A model generated the notes under the pieces. The model was given only the letters and a program-made list of their open reading frames with translations. It did no database searches and had not been told where the DNA came from. Source: Lineus longissimus (lineage: Eukaryota > Nemertea > Pilidiophora > Heteronemertea > Lineidae). Taken from it: a stretch of DNA of 64,000 nt. A program made the position numbers and the translations under genes. How positions within the stretch are numbered: position 1 is the first letter of the stretch; every line of letters starts with the position of its first letter. Location: NCBI RefSeq assembly GCF_910592395.1, contig NC_088317.1, forward strand, positions 15,190,001 through 15,254,000, written 5' to 3'. Shown here piece after piece: positions 43,431-56,342 of this stretch.

Positions 43431-43596
43431 TCTCTATGTGGACATCTCTGTAATTGGGACACCCTCTCTACTAAAGACACCAGTTTCGGTGCAGAATTGG
43501 TAATTTCCATTCAAATTGACCTCTGTATTCAGGACACCTGTATTAAGGACAACCTCTTTCAGTCCCAAGGGTGTCCTTATTAGAGAGGTTCTACTG
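43431..43596. mobile_element. pogo-like MITE 14
   Basis: CAGTGACACCTCTCTATGTG...TAGAGAGGTTCTACTG-TA. Confidence 0.72.
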
Positions 43597-44340
43597 TAAT
43601 TTCCTTTAGAATATAGCCATTCCCCTTCCAATTTGATTTGACTCTTTGACAGATCTACAGTCACAGACTGTGGTAGATATGCCTGGTTTCTCTTGGGAAT
43701 GCGATATCTGCCCACAAGTTACACTGTTTGGCAGTGGAGGAAATGACTTAATTTCCTGCTTGGGTTGCAATGATACAGCAGATATTAGACGTTCAACTCA
43801 TGTGTAAAACATTGGGAGGTGGGATGTGTTTGCCAGGGGTTTGGCCGGTGAAAGATTTTAACTCCATGCATTGCAAAACACAGTGAAAATGTCCTGGTCT
43901 GCTTGAATAAGTTACACCATTTCATCAGTTCTGCCCCACTTGCTTCTGACGGCACACACAACTCCATAATAACCGTACTACTCCATCTTTGTCCACGCCA
44001 AATGCTCTGATGGTGATGAGTGATGAATACACATTTTTGAAGAAAAAAACTAGTGTTATTTTGAAGTTGATGTGCAGTGTTGGTCTTTTCAATTCAGTAG
44101 GATGGCCGGACAGGTGCACTGCCTGTTCTTTGTCTTGTCTTTCGTCTGTTGCTCATCTTTAAAGGCCCGGTGTGCCGTTTGTAAATTCTGGTGGTCCAAA
44201 TAAAGAGAAATGCAGTTATACACAATGCCATAGTGCAGTTAGAATGCATGATAAATCTGCTGGAACTTGGTATCTTTAGTATTTTAGTGGTCTTTATGCA
44301 ACCAATTCACACTTTGGTGACTATGTCATGGTTTATTTTG

Positions 44341-44470
44341 CAATGAATATATGCCTGATGCAAGCGTGAACAGCTTTGATATACTGTGTGATAGGAGAGA
44401 CCCCTATTGGTGATTCCGTGTAACTTTATCTTGTCTAGCCTGGCTTTTACCTAAAGGCTCCCTTTGAAGG
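44341..44470. mobile_element. Fragment of TTAAAGGG-type MITE (right half)
   Basis: CATGCAAGCGTGAACAG-like block, then GAGAGACCCCTATTGGTGAT, TAACTTTATCTTG and a decayed right end CTCCCTTTGAAGG. Confidence 0.5.
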
Positions 44471-44749
44471 TCACAGGGAGTGAACTAAGAAACCGAGGTT
44501 ATCTCCTCTGAAGTCTCCTCGAGCTGTCCTCAAACTGATGATAATGATCTTTTGTTGGGTCCATTATCTAATTCACTGTGTCAACTTGCTATTGTGTAAG
44601 TGAAGAGGGCGGACATCTGCCAGATCTGATAGTTGGATAATCAACCATAATGTACAGTGGGTAATTTTAGCTTTGGGTGTCACAACAGAAAACTGGAGAC
44701 TTCATATACCTCAGTTTTGGAAGTAACATTGGACATGCATTATAGGGGA

Positions 44750-44825
44750 GCTATTGGCAGATTAAAGGGAGATTATAGGCAGGAGATAAAGGGGCCCAAA
44801 TGGTTGTCTCCAGGTGACCTATGCA
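44750..44825. mobile_element. Fragment of TTAAAGGG-type MITE (left half)
   Basis: ATTAAAGGGAGATTATAGGC, then TTGTCTCCAGGTGACCTA, truncated by the inverted-repeat element that starts at 44826. Confidence 0.5.
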
Positions 44826-45022
44826 CAATTGTGACCCGTCACAGCAAAACCAGGCGCACGTCGCTCTCAGCTTGGCAGGTTGAGACAGACTATTTGTTCA
44901 TTTCTCTATTGTCTGCCTTTTGTGAAATATGAGCACATCAATTTCTTCCATTATCTCCTGATGTCATTTAGGCTTATCTTCTGTGCGACATGCGCCTAGT
45001 TTTGCTGTGACAGGTCACAATT
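44826..45022. mobile_element. Inverted-repeat element, family of 56114-56342
   Basis: Ends AATTGTGACCCGTCACAGCA and its complement CTGTGACAGGTCACAATT. The left interior (CCAGGCGCACGTCGC, GGCAGGTTGAGACAGACT, TTGTTCATTTCTCTATTGT) matches the arm of the 56-kb element. Confidence 0.7.
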
Positions 45023-45846
45023 AGGAAACTGGGTCTGGTTTAACTACCAGATATTCTTTGAAGTACCAATGTTATGTGAGATATTAGATATACCTATCGG
45101 GGACTTCTTGTGACTTAATAACCTGACCCACTCTTGGGTCCATCTGCCATATGTCACAAATATCATCTGCTCAGCAATAAGCATTTCCAATATTGTATGC
45201 TGTGCAGTATGTATGGAACAGTAGCATTAAACCGTGGATCATACATATAGCTAACCATAGCAGCTGTTGGCTGTAGGCTTTTGGCTACGTTTATTTTAAA
45301 TCCTCAGGTGAAACCATCAGATGAAGTTAAGTGCCTCACTCGAGGACACGTATCCACATTGAAATTATTAAAATTTTGGAGAAGTTATAGAACTGTTCAC
45401 TGTTGACCTCACAAAATGAATTATCTGCATTTACTCAATGAACGATATTCAAACATTCGCTGAATTATCATTTGTTTGGAGAGGCATTGTCCAGGATGGC
45501 TGTCCATCTGCCAAATAACGTAGAATCGTCTGATGAACAATGAGAATATCTCCAGTGAAACTGTAACTTGATGCTACACAGTAGGCTACAGTTGTCTGGA
45601 ACAGCTAGTAGCATTATACATAGGAGATCATAGCTAACCATAGCCAAGTGAGCTACATTGATCAATAGCAACAAGCCAGGTTTGGATTTAGCAGAGGTTG
45701 AGAGAAATCTGTAGGATGAAGGTCACAAACACTAAAATTCCTCGATTTTAAAAGACAGGAAGTCGTTTCCTTCAGAACGGGATGAATGGAATCTATTTTT
45801 AGCGGAATTTTTTTGTCTATGATTGAGTGGCCTGTGATCGTTTTTG

Positions 45847-46033
45847 TATATAAAAGCGAGATGGAAAATGTACGCAGAGTCTGACAGCTCCTGTACTGCT
45901 CTATAGCAACCAGCCTCACCTGAGTAGAGTGCATTATGGTGTGGAGAGTGGAGAGGGAGGTTGGGGATAGGCAAAGCTCGTGGATTATCATGGATTAACT
46001 GTGCTTTTTGGAAATATTCTGGATGTGTATGAC
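45847..46033 (+). promoter_or_regulatory. Possible TATA promoter with first-exon-like end
   Basis: TATATAAAAG at 45847-45856; a donor-like GTGAGT follows at about 46034 (CATGTGAGTAG). Might be an alternative promoter or unrelated start. Only motif-level support. Confidence 0.15.
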
Positions 46034-47599
46034 ATGTGAGTAGAATTTCTGATGTTTTTCATGTTATTTTTGTTCAATTTTCTGTGAATTTCTTTTAGGT
46101 TTTCATGCATGGATTCCTTGGTCTTGTTTTGGGGATGAATGTGCACTTTGATGTGCAATCATGTATGTCTGTCAAATGATGGAGTATCAAATAAAAGGGG
46201 GAATAGTCTTTTCGGGACACTGAGATGGGCTGAAAATTGCTGTTTGGATTGACACCCTTATCATAGTGAGATTGGAGATATGGGAATTGAAGGAATGGCT
46301 TCTTCTGAATCAGAACAGGGTACCACCTTATGAACAGGTACCCCCCTTCCCCAAATAATGCTCAAGTCTGGCTTCACCCATAGCTTTGGTCATTTCCTGC
46401 TGTTGGAAACGATGTAAAAAAAGTCCAAATGCTGCCTGTGCTTCACTGACTACCATCCTGAACTGCCACTGAGGTGTTGTTGTCAGGCTGACTGGGTCTT
46501 TGAGTAGCCTTCTCCCCAGCCTCGTGATGCACACAGAAGCTGCAGACCTATCTACCTGGAAAGCTTTCCAACTGAAATCATCCTGTCATGTTCAGTGAAT
46601 TTCATTTTTGAAGTAGGCCACCCTGTTGCTGTTTTGATTGGAATCTTTGATTTTATCATCTCTCGGTCCCTCAGGTAGTTTATGGTCATAAATCACTATC
46701 TTCAGAAACTGTGGCCCTGTGTTGGGGAATGACAGGTGAGCAGGGGATATTCTCGGGGATCAGTGATATAATCTGTCTTTCCCTTTTGGGCACAACGTCA
46801 CATTTCGTCCCAAACGTACATGAAACAACACGTTGTTTTGTGATGTCCCTGATTCTGCCGAAACAGTCTGGCTCTAACTTTGAAATGACTTTCTCCTTAT
46901 CAGACTTGGATGGATCCACAACCATTAAGGGTTGACTATCGATTTCAAGTGCGAGCCAAATGGTGATGTCAATGGTCAACCCTTAAACATGTTAAAACAC
47001 CAGGTCAAATTATGTAAAATGGTCTAGTATTATTGATCTAAGATCACTTCAACAATTCCTAAGAAATCGCTGCCAGGGCCAAGCTAGAAAGTGACGTCAT
47101 GGACATCAATCATCTTGGTGTTGCCAACCCCTTCCCTTGTCTATCCAAATTGAACAAGTTTAATTGGCTCGAACAACCATGTGCAGCATTTCACCCGTGT
47201 CTTTGATATAAGAAATGGTCATAGATTGGTGTAACTAGAGTAAATCCATATAAAACCAACTGAGACTGCACATCAGGCCTGCAGTGATTTTTTACTGAAA
47301 GGTGAAAAAGCGAGAGTCGAACATTACCACGGACCTCAAATTATGGTGCAGTGTATACATATCATAACCACAAGAGACAGCCGACAAGAGATATGCGTTC
47401 AGTCATCAATTATGCAAAATAAATCAATAAAATCAATGCGGCTGATGTCCTCAATGAATTGCAATAAAGGTGAGAGAGTGAAAGTGACAAGTATTATTGT
47501 TATCTTTGCTAGCCAGCAGGTAGAGCCAGCATACATGCACTTGTATGAAGTTAGTGTTTTCATGTATAGCCAATAAATGTAGCAGTCCATGATCATACT

Positions 47600-47700
47600 C
47601 AGTTGCAATTGCAGTCCAGGTCACAATTGACGTACCATCTGCACACAACCAGCATTAACTAACGTAAGCTGTGTGCTTTTTACGCACTGGTTGCGTGGAT
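47600..47700. mobile_element. Fragment of CAGTCC..ACAATTGAC MITE
   Basis: GCAGTCCAGGTCACAATTGA start and GCACTGGTTGCGTGG interior, related to 55861-56073. Confidence 0.45.
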
Positions 47701-48034
47701 ATCAGCATGAAGGCACATGTAACGTATGCAGAACATGTTCAAAGGAACCGGCACTTAAACTTGGAGGCAGTGAGATGCGTACCACCTGGTATGAACGAGC
47801 ACTCGGGGGCCCCCAGTCAGATGGGATTGTGATTCCCACCACGTCACCAGTGCAACCATTGGCAAAACAGACGATTCCAGTCAAAATTAAAAGCTTTTCT
47901 TATCTCATGTTAGTTTTCATGATTTTTCTTGAGTGACAAAATGAACTTCACCTCTTCGTATAAAGAGGCTCTGATTTGATCAACTCGTCTGGCAACTTCA
48001 GTTGACAAAATACCTTGCATGTCTGATGGAGACA

Positions 48035-48212
48035 CAGTGGAACCTCCCTTAGCGGACACCTCTCTATTACGGACAACCTCTCTATTGAGGACAGTAGTTT
48101 TGGTCCCAAATTGGTATTTTCTATTCAATTTGACCTCTCTAATCAGGACACCTCTCTATTAAGGACAGCACTTGCCAGTCCCGAAGGTGTCCTTAATAGA
48201 AAGGTTCTACTG
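48035..48212. mobile_element. pogo-like MITE 15
   Basis: CAGTGGAACCTCCCTTAGCG...AATAGAAAGGTTCTACTG-TA; full length. Confidence 0.78.
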
Positions 48213-48966
48213 TACATGCACCACATCATAAAATGTATAGATCACTGTGTGCAAACAGATATCATCTTCGATTGCTCAGTTATGTAACACGAGTCAAAGA
48301 TAATCAATAGGGTTCATCATTCTCAAGTCAGGTTATTGTGCGTTTGAGGCAATGTTTTCATTTCAAGAAACACGATAGGTCGGGGTAGAATTGATTATGG
48401 GTGTTTTACAGTGTCCTGTAAGTCTTTTGGGGTAAACTTGACGAACTAACATACCTAATACCCATTATTAAATACTGACTATAGAGACAAAAGGCAGACA
48501 ATGCAAAACTAACAGCCTGTCTATCTCAAACTGCAACTCCACCCCCCCTCCCCCGTGTTCTCCGAAACAATTTTTTTGGGCCAAATGCTGTGGCCATATT
48601 TTGACACAATTGTGAATTCACTTCAGTTCTGTCCAGGTTGGCAGCAAAGTCTGTCTGGGTGCCCTAATAGTAAAACCATTACCAAATCTATGAATCTGTC
48701 CAGGTGCTTACTTTTTCGTCCGGGTGCTAAAGTGGGAAAATTATTCTGTCTGGGTGCTGCACCTGGACAAACGGCTCCTCCCCAATCTTGATTCCGGTCT
48801 CGATTCAGTGCGGTATTAATTTTAAAGTTTTTGATCAAGGCCTACCTGGGGTACCTCACCTTTCATTTCTCAACAGACTGAGATGGAATAAGTATGGGGA
48901 ATGGTTTAATATCTAGGAGGAAGTTTTGAGACAACAGACAAGACAGTGGTTTAAGGCCTGATGATA

Positions 48967-49171
48967 GGTACCACCATTTTGGCAAGAACTTGAAATTCTA
49001 AAGCAATTAGAACTCCTTCAACACGAAGTGAATGCCAATTTCAAGTGTTTTCTTTGTTTTCCAGAGAAAAACCTCTTGGGTTTTAAATAGGCATTCACTT
49101 CATTTTGAAGAAGTTCTATATTTTAATTGCTTTAGGTTTTCAAGTTCAGCCAAAATGGCGGTAGCTATGGT
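48967..49171. mobile_element. Inverted-repeat MITE
   Basis: TACCACCATTTTGGC...GAACTTGAAATTCTAAAGCA at the left pairs with TTGCTTTAGGTTTTCAAGTT...GCCAAAATGGCGGTA at the right; arms about 75 bp with gaps. Confidence 0.72.
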
Positions 49172-52100
49172 CATGTTTAAAGGAATGGTCCATGAACAGA
49201 AGTTTGGTCAGTGCCTCACTTCCCCTCTGCATGTTATGCACTCAATTCCTACTGACATGACTGATATGAATGATTTCTAAACGATTTGATGCAGGAAATG
49301 CAGACATTACATCTCATATGCAAAAATAGTTGTTAATTAACTAATTTCTTGCGCATAGTAATGACGCTGGTCAGTTGGACTAATTGGTCAGATGTGGTCA
49401 TTATTCCATCGAGTATGGTTATTTCAAAATATCCTGGCCACCTCTTATAAAACAGTGGTCACTGCACCTATTGCACTGACAGTGTTGGATTGTGTTGGAT
49501 TGTCTCTCCAGTGAACCATTTTGTTCCTAGTGGACAGTTTTGGATTTAGTTTACGATTACTTCAGACAGGTACTGTATGTCATTTTTCGTCCATTCCTAT
49601 AACATAAGGATGTTGATATAGGCTCGGTGTCAATTATCCTGCTTTTCAAGTTTGAGTATGCCAAATTGGTTTGCCTATCATGGTTTGAGTTGACTTTTGT
49701 CTGTAGTCAGGCCGCAGCCACTAGCAGATACAACCTCGCCCACTGACGAGGCTTTTGGACTGTACATAAGACCATGTTGCCATTTCGTAACAGGTCCTGT
49801 GTACTGGGTTCATTAGCAGTTGCGAAATATGTTGTTTTCAGAAGCTAACATAATCTCGCCGACCTGGCAATGCCTTGCGGTGTACCTATAGACTCATTTT
49901 GTAGTTTTTGACCTTTCAGATTACAAAATGGGCAATATAATGTTTTCCTACTGACAATTGTGATGCGTGTCTGTAAAAATCTCAACAAGACCGCAACGTT
50001 TTTTAACCACTTATCTCATGGTTGTATAACTGAGTACTGGCAGAAGTCACAGAGTACAATAGATTTGTGATGGTGTGTATTACTGCAATTACTTACTGTA
50101 TAATTATAGTCAGCGTCTCCAAGTCTACTGTTTTGGAGTAGACGACAGTTTATGACAGTTTATCGCCATACACTAGTGTGAGGAATGGCAATTCTCGTGT
50201 TAGTCAAAATGAAATCATTATTATGATATTGTTCATGTTACACAACATGTGTACTCAAGAGGGACATATGTAGGATTTTGAAAATGGGGGCTGTCTGTTT
50301 TTTGGCTGGGTGGGGCCAATACCACCTCATGTAATTTTTTGTACCGAGTCTGCATGAAACACTTGTTTTTCTGTGATATCTGGAGGGAGGCGGTTCAGCC
50401 TCCTGCCCCATCTATTACATGGCCCCATCAAGTTGTATCAATTTTGGTTACCCAGTGATATTGTCGTCATAAAAATGAATAAAAAATAGGTCCCAAAATA
50501 TATCAAACACTCCATATACTCTGACTCACTGTTTGCTGTGTCATATTTTGATGTTTATTTCCTCTTGTGACCCTTTCCATGCCTTTGTCACCACATCCAA
50601 AAGAACATATCAAACCTGTGGAATAATTCGTAATTTGTAATTTGTAATCTCTAGTGGCTATTCACCCATCGTTGTGAATATATTTGCTCGTATGAGCACA
50701 TCTGTCTCCCTGTATTGAATAATTTATCGCCCTTCCTTTTCGTTTGATTGCGTTCTGCATTTTTCATCAGGTTCCGCTCTGATCAGGATAATCGTCTCTG
50801 ACATTTGTGTGTGATCAAGTATTTATTGGAAGATACATTGAACAACTTCCCTTGGCCAAAAAATATATAAGAAAAGTAAAAGGTGTAAGATGTGTAGGCC
50901 CTAATATCTTTTTTTGCATCTTGATTTACACGGCTCCGAGATAACACTGTCCCTTTTACTATATTGCCTGTTATAAAGGTGGGGATTAGACTCATTGGGG
51001 TAAGATGATGTTTTTTGGTACAAAGATGCTGTACACTAGTTTTCTGGAGTGACCAGCCCCCTCCTCCCTGGCCGGTTGTAGCATAAACCATGTATATAAC
51101 ATAAACGTTTCACCCAGCCAAGGCTGATGTTGCAAAAAAAGTTATACCTTCAGCAGTCTGGCCTGAGCCTGTCGCCTCAGCGAAGGTTAACAAACATTGC
51201 CTCATTTAAAATTCCGGCTAATTATCCGTATTCACAAAAGCACTTCATATAATACTCTCAACGCTCTCGTTAAATTTGTACATGTCCTACTGTGCAAAAA
51301 TATAACTGGAAATAAAATTACTTGCAAAAAACCTCCGGGTATTTAATAATGTCTGCCTAGCCTACATAATAATTCAGTTATTTTAGTACAGGGAGGTAAG
51401 GGAACATCTCGGAAGACACTGATGGCAAAATATATGCTGTGTAATTTGGAACTGGTCTATAGAGGGCATCTTGGCACACAAGGCTCTGAGATTGCGATCC
51501 CTTTAATAAGTTCATGCCACAAGGGACTCCCTGCCTTTTTGCAGAGGGGAGGGATGGGTGGCTAATCTATTGATAAAGACGACTCTCTAGTTATAGCGAT
51601 CTTAGACCGCTTGATTAATTACTGTTGAATAGCATCGAACAACCACATGCACAATATCTACATATACATGTTTACCTGTAACGTGAATTGTATATTAAGA
51701 ACCTTTCTTAGATCAGTGAAACTTGAGTATCACTAAACTTTTGTGCCAACTTTCATTAAAGTACTTTCCAAATTCAATTGCCTTTGAGAACTTGTGATTG
51801 AAAGCATGTGCTAGTAGTTTGTCGTTAGGAATTACATTTAAAATGTCATTGGAAATCAAATTAAGAGAAAAAGTTAATCGGTAGCCTCAATGACTTTGCC
51901 TTTTTTATGGGAATGAATGTTTTAAAACAATGTGTATCCAATTAGGGAGTGTGTGCAACAAACATCATAAAATTTGAGAAAAGTTCTTAAAAGAGTCTTA
52001 GATGTAGGTGTCAACAATGGTCAAGAGGAGGGGTAAAATAAAATGGCACCTTATGTCTGACCCTTTTATTGTTTGGAATCAACAAAGACAAATCTTACCA

Positions 52101-52280
52101 GAAGATGATGACGGTCTTCTTAATCTTTTCAGTGGGGGGAGGTTGGTCATTGAGAAACAAAGGGGGGTCTGATGAACTTGAGACGTTTTCTCAAAATACA
52201 ATAGCAGTGTCTTTCAGATACACTGTCACTTCTTCTTGTCTTACATTCGCAGGAGTAAAATTACGGTAACTTTGGAAAAT
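49172..52280. other. No recognised gene
   Basis: AT-rich sequence without convincing exons, ORFs or complete TIR elements visible by eye. Confidence 0.4.
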
Positions 52281-52289
52281 TCCAATCAC

Positions 52290-52860
52290 AGTAAATTTGC
52301 ATCTTGTTGTGACCATGTGCAGCTCATTTGTGATTGCCTCAACGGGTTTGTTAAGAAGGAAATTGAATAATTAGCTCTACCCCAGAGTAATTAGCAGAAG
52401 TGACATTGTGAGAGAAAAACCAGAAAATCTTTAAAAGGACATGTTTTGTAGATATTGCAATTTGCATCCCGAGCAGGTACTCTCGCACTGGAGAGCAAGT
52501 TGTGCATAAATTGACTTGCCATCTTGTTATCGCCTCACTGGGTTTAGTATGAAGGAAATTGTATAACTACCTCTGTCTGAGAGTGTAATTAGCAGAAAAG
52601 AAATTGTAAAAAAAGCAAATTGTTAGTACATGGATGTGCATAGTGTGTTGATGCAATTTTCTTGAGGGGCACATTCTGGAGAACAAGTTGTACATAAATT
52701 GACTTGAGGTCTCGTTATTGCCTCACTTGGTTTGTTAGGAAGGAAATTGCATAACTACCGGCCTCTGTCTGAAAGTAATGAGCAGAAAAGAAATTGTAAA
52801 AAAAGCAAAATGTTAGTACATGCATGTTGTGTTGATGTAATTTGTATCCAAAGCACGGGA
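52290..52860. repeat. About 190-bp tandem repeat, three diverged copies
   Basis: TTGACTTG..ATCTTGTTAT.GCCTCAC.GGGTTT..TA.GAAGGAAATTG...AGCAGAAAAGAAATTGTAAA; the last two copies are closer to each other than to the first. Confidence 0.8.
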
Positions 52861-53932
52861 TTAGGGGTACTTTGTGGCACCGCCAGTATTTTTCTCTTGC
52901 CAAGTTTAAGAACTAGATTTGTTGAAGAGGTCATTCTGTGACTGCCAACACAGGACACCATTTTGTTTCACCAACACCACAATTTATGGAGTAGGTCACA
53001 GGCATTTGAAAATATTAGAATCATAGCAATCGCTACGGCCCAAATTAGTTAATGCACACAACATACGAACAGACATAGTGCTAGTGTGCGTCCTGTGTAT
53101 TGTCTGAGTGTTGCATGCCAATTAATTGGGGTCTGTTCAATCACTATAAAATTAGTTTTTAAGTCTTGTATTTTCGCGCGCCTGTGATGACATGCTGTTA
53201 TGGTAGCCAGGGTTGGCGGAGAGAATATCCTTTGATCAGCGAAGAATGAGCCAGTATCTCAAATCTGACTGTTGGTTTAGGTGAGACTATGCATTTAAAA
53301 TGTGTTGTCATATATCGTAATTTGTGGTTGGAAATGGTTTGACCTTGGTATGAGGTGAACGTTCACTTAGGCCTGCCACGGTTTAGTATGAATTCCGACA
53401 GCGGCATTTTACTTAGCTGAACTTGAACATCAGCAATGCTAAATTGCATTAGACAATGTTAGATATCATGATATCAGAATGAAAATCTCTGACATAGTTT
53501 GTTTCAGATGCAGGTTCTCATTCCTTTGTTATCCTTGTTCAAATGCACACGTTTTCTTCCTGAGAAATATCAAGAGTGGACGTGCCATCAGAAAAAAAGC
53601 TAAATGTACCATGAGGCAGTTCCAGGTGCATTATGCCTGGTATACTTTCTAATAATATTGCTATTTATCAGAAATATTGATGGAAACATTGCCGAGAAGA
53701 TGGAGTTTCAAAAATAACACAGAGGACGTTGAACGTTGGGGAATCAGATGCTCTGATGAGTCACTATGGCATGTTTGATAAGATGAGGCAACTGAAGCCT
53801 CGCAGCATCAACAGTTGAAGACGTGAATGAGGCTGGATACAAAGCATACCATTGCCTGTTGTTATGGCTTGGATCCTAACAGTGACTGAGTGAGCCACAA
53901 TGAGTGAGCCAAGGCAGGACTCATTTTTTCAT

Positions 53933-54130
53933 TATCATTACCGGCGTCATAACCCTATTTGGGATTTTTGCCGGAGGTATGGAGTCCACTATAGGCTACT
54001 GTCCACCTTTGCGGGATCTTTTACTTAACCTGGCATAGACACTCTGGTACAAGGGACCACGGCTTTTAGTCTCATCCGACAGTCCCTTGAGTATTTCATA
54101 CATTGTATGTGTTGTGAAGAGCTAGGAATT
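53933..54130. mobile_element. Dispersed repeat, copy B
   Basis: TTATCATTACCGGCG...TTTTTGCCGGAGGTATGGAG, TACTGTCCACC, GATCTTTTACTTAACCTGGC as in copy A; 3' part missing. Confidence 0.6.
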
Positions 54131-54171
54131 TATGTTCCTTGAAACCATGCCGGTTCATTCGAGAATACAAT

Positions 54172-54330
54172 CCTGGGTTCTCCTGGGCCCTATTGCCTGG
54201 TAGACTCAGCACCGGTTTGTGCATACCGGCTCCCTCTATGTCTCAAATTCCTGGGTTCTCCTGGGCCCTATTGCCTGGCAGACTCAGCACCGGTTTGTGC
54301 ATACCAGCTCCCTCTATGTCTCAAATTCTT
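54172..54330. repeat. 78-bp direct repeat, two copies
   Basis: CCTGGGTTCTCCTGGGCCCT...TGTGCATACC.GCTCCCTCTA twice with two differences. Confidence 0.92.
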
Positions 54331-54990
54331 GGAAAACAAAAAATCTTCGGCTGAAATACCAGCAGACAACACCCTTGAGAATGGAAAATGTCGAGATGAC
54401 AAAGTCATGACATAGCACTTATGAGTATAGATTTTTTACATCAGATATTTTAATGAACATGAGCTGATGTTTATTTATCATGTTTATGATATATTTTTTA
54501 TGAGCATAACTGAGGAAGGTAGGATTTCTAGGACAACAAGCATGCCAACGATTATATTGCTATGATGAGTCACCTTTGATAAATGCGCTAGTTGAGAATC
54601 AGTTGCCTCAATGCAGAGTTTCGCCTGCTAGAAAGCTGCAGGGCTCAGAACTATAAAAAAATAGCAATGCAGGCCTGAATCCAAGGGGGCGGTGTACCAG
54701 ACACACACCCCTTCCCCGAACTTATGAAGATCGTTTCATTTTGACTGTGAAACTTTGGAACACATGAGAAATTTTGATGAGAAATGCAGTGCAGTTTTCT
54801 GGATCCTGGATCCGCCCCTGTGATAAGACAATCCAGGCATGCTTGACAAGCCTATGATAAGAAATTGCAACTTGATCCATCATTCTACATGTAGGTTGCC
54901 GATACCAGTCTCCTTGACTTGTCTAGGCATAGCCTTACTTCTGCAGTTGTCACAGGAACATGTCACCTGGCTTTTTTGTTAAGAGAATAG

Positions 54991-55280
54991 AATTAAATAA
55001 TATGTCTTCTGTGATAGTTGGATAGGATGCCTCTTTCTCTCAACTAAGGACTGGTGCCCTGCCTTCAAGCTTTCAAGCTCCAATTTAACAAAGCTAGGGT
55101 AGGTTACCAAAGCTTTTGCAGCTAGCTATGGACTATTTGAATAATATGTCTTCTGTGATAGTTGGATAGGATGCATCTTTCTCTCATCTAAGGACTGGTG
55201 CCCTGCCCTCAAGCTTACAAGCTCCAATTTAACAAAGCTAGGGTAGGTTACCAAAGCTTTTGCAGCTAGCTATGGACTAT
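54991..55280. repeat. 144-bp direct repeat, two copies
   Basis: AATATGTCTTCTGTGATAGT...GCAGCTAGCTATGGACTAT twice in tandem, about 97% identical. Confidence 0.93.
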
Positions 55281-55860
55281 CTATGGAAAAAACCTTTAGT
55301 TCAATTGCTTCTTTTCGGCATGGGGTAGAGAAGAGCAATGTTTTATCACGGAAAGGTGCAAATTATAACTTCTCTTTTTACAAATCAGGCACTTTTGTTC
55401 AAAGCGGTTATGTCCTAGTTGCATTCAACTATCAACTCAACATTGTGTAAAACACCATTGCATCTCCGGATTTGGGAAAGTATATATATTTTTATATTAC
55501 TTTTAAACAACCAAGCATAGATAACTTTACATTTATAACAATGTTGCTGTGTCTGCCACTGGCACAATTTGAAAGCAGCTTCCACTAAAACAATATAATG
55601 ATCTTATCTCAGAACAGACAAGAGAGCCAATTTTCTGCTTCTCCCCTTTAATTAATTTAAAAGCTACTGGTTCACTCTCAAGGTGAGTACACTTTTATGT
55701 TTTAATACTATTTACATTGTAAAATTAGATTAGTGTTCATAGAAGGGATGATTATATGGAGTAGGCGTCCTGACGAAGTTATTATCAGTCCGTCTGAGTA
55801 GACTTTTAATTTTGAAGTGCTTCATGAACAAGAGGTTTTTGTGACAAAGACAAGGGCACA

Positions 55861-56073
55861 CAGTCCCAATTACAACTGACATCCCTTAATTTATGAGTCG
55901 TATGCCCGATGTAACCTTCCCGTGAGCTGCGTACATTTTATGCAGACTTTTGTATTGCTGTACGTTTTGTGTATGTTAAGTGTAACCATAACGACTATTT
56001 GCACGCAACCAGTGCAGTCGCATACAGCTTACATGGCAACCAAGCGTGTATGTCAATTGTGACTTAGACTGTA
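55861..56073. mobile_element. MITE with CAGTC..AATTACAACTGACA ends
   Basis: CAGTCCCAATTACAACTGAC at the left and GTCAATTGTGACTTAGACTG at the right. Related fragments near 33940, 35525, 42462 and 47600. Confidence 0.68.
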
Positions 56074-56113
56074 GTGACATGATCAAAATGGAGTAAGGTT
56101 GAGACATTCTCAC

Positions 56114-56342
56114 ATATGTGACTCGCTCTACCAAAACTAGGCGCTTGTCGCATCTGAACTCGACAGGTTGATACAGACTTGTTGTTCATTTCCCTATTGT
56201 AGACCTTCTGTGAAATCTATTACAAACTGATTTGGTCACATTTCACAAAAGGTCTACAATAGGGAAATGAACAACAAGTCCGTATCAACCTGTCAAGTTC
56301 AGATGCGACAAGCGCCTAGTTTTGGTAGAGCGGGTCACATAT
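56114..56342. mobile_element. Long near-perfect inverted repeat, arms about 105 bp
   Basis: ATATGTGACTCGCTCTACCA...CCTATTGTAGACC and the complement from 56239 to 56342, with a short loop. Transcripts across it would fold into a long hairpin. Same family as 44826-45022. Confidence 0.88.

Noticed and set aside
46098-46160. Possible next myosin exon after TTTCTTTTAG (VFMHGFLG)
   Set aside because: It lacks the GxTK residues before VF and the rest does not resemble a converter or IQ motif.
53507-53600. Possible exon MQVLIPLLSLFKCTRF after TTTGTTTCAG
   Set aside because: Good acceptor, but no convincing donor and the frame stops after about 31 codons; not like the expected myosin segment.
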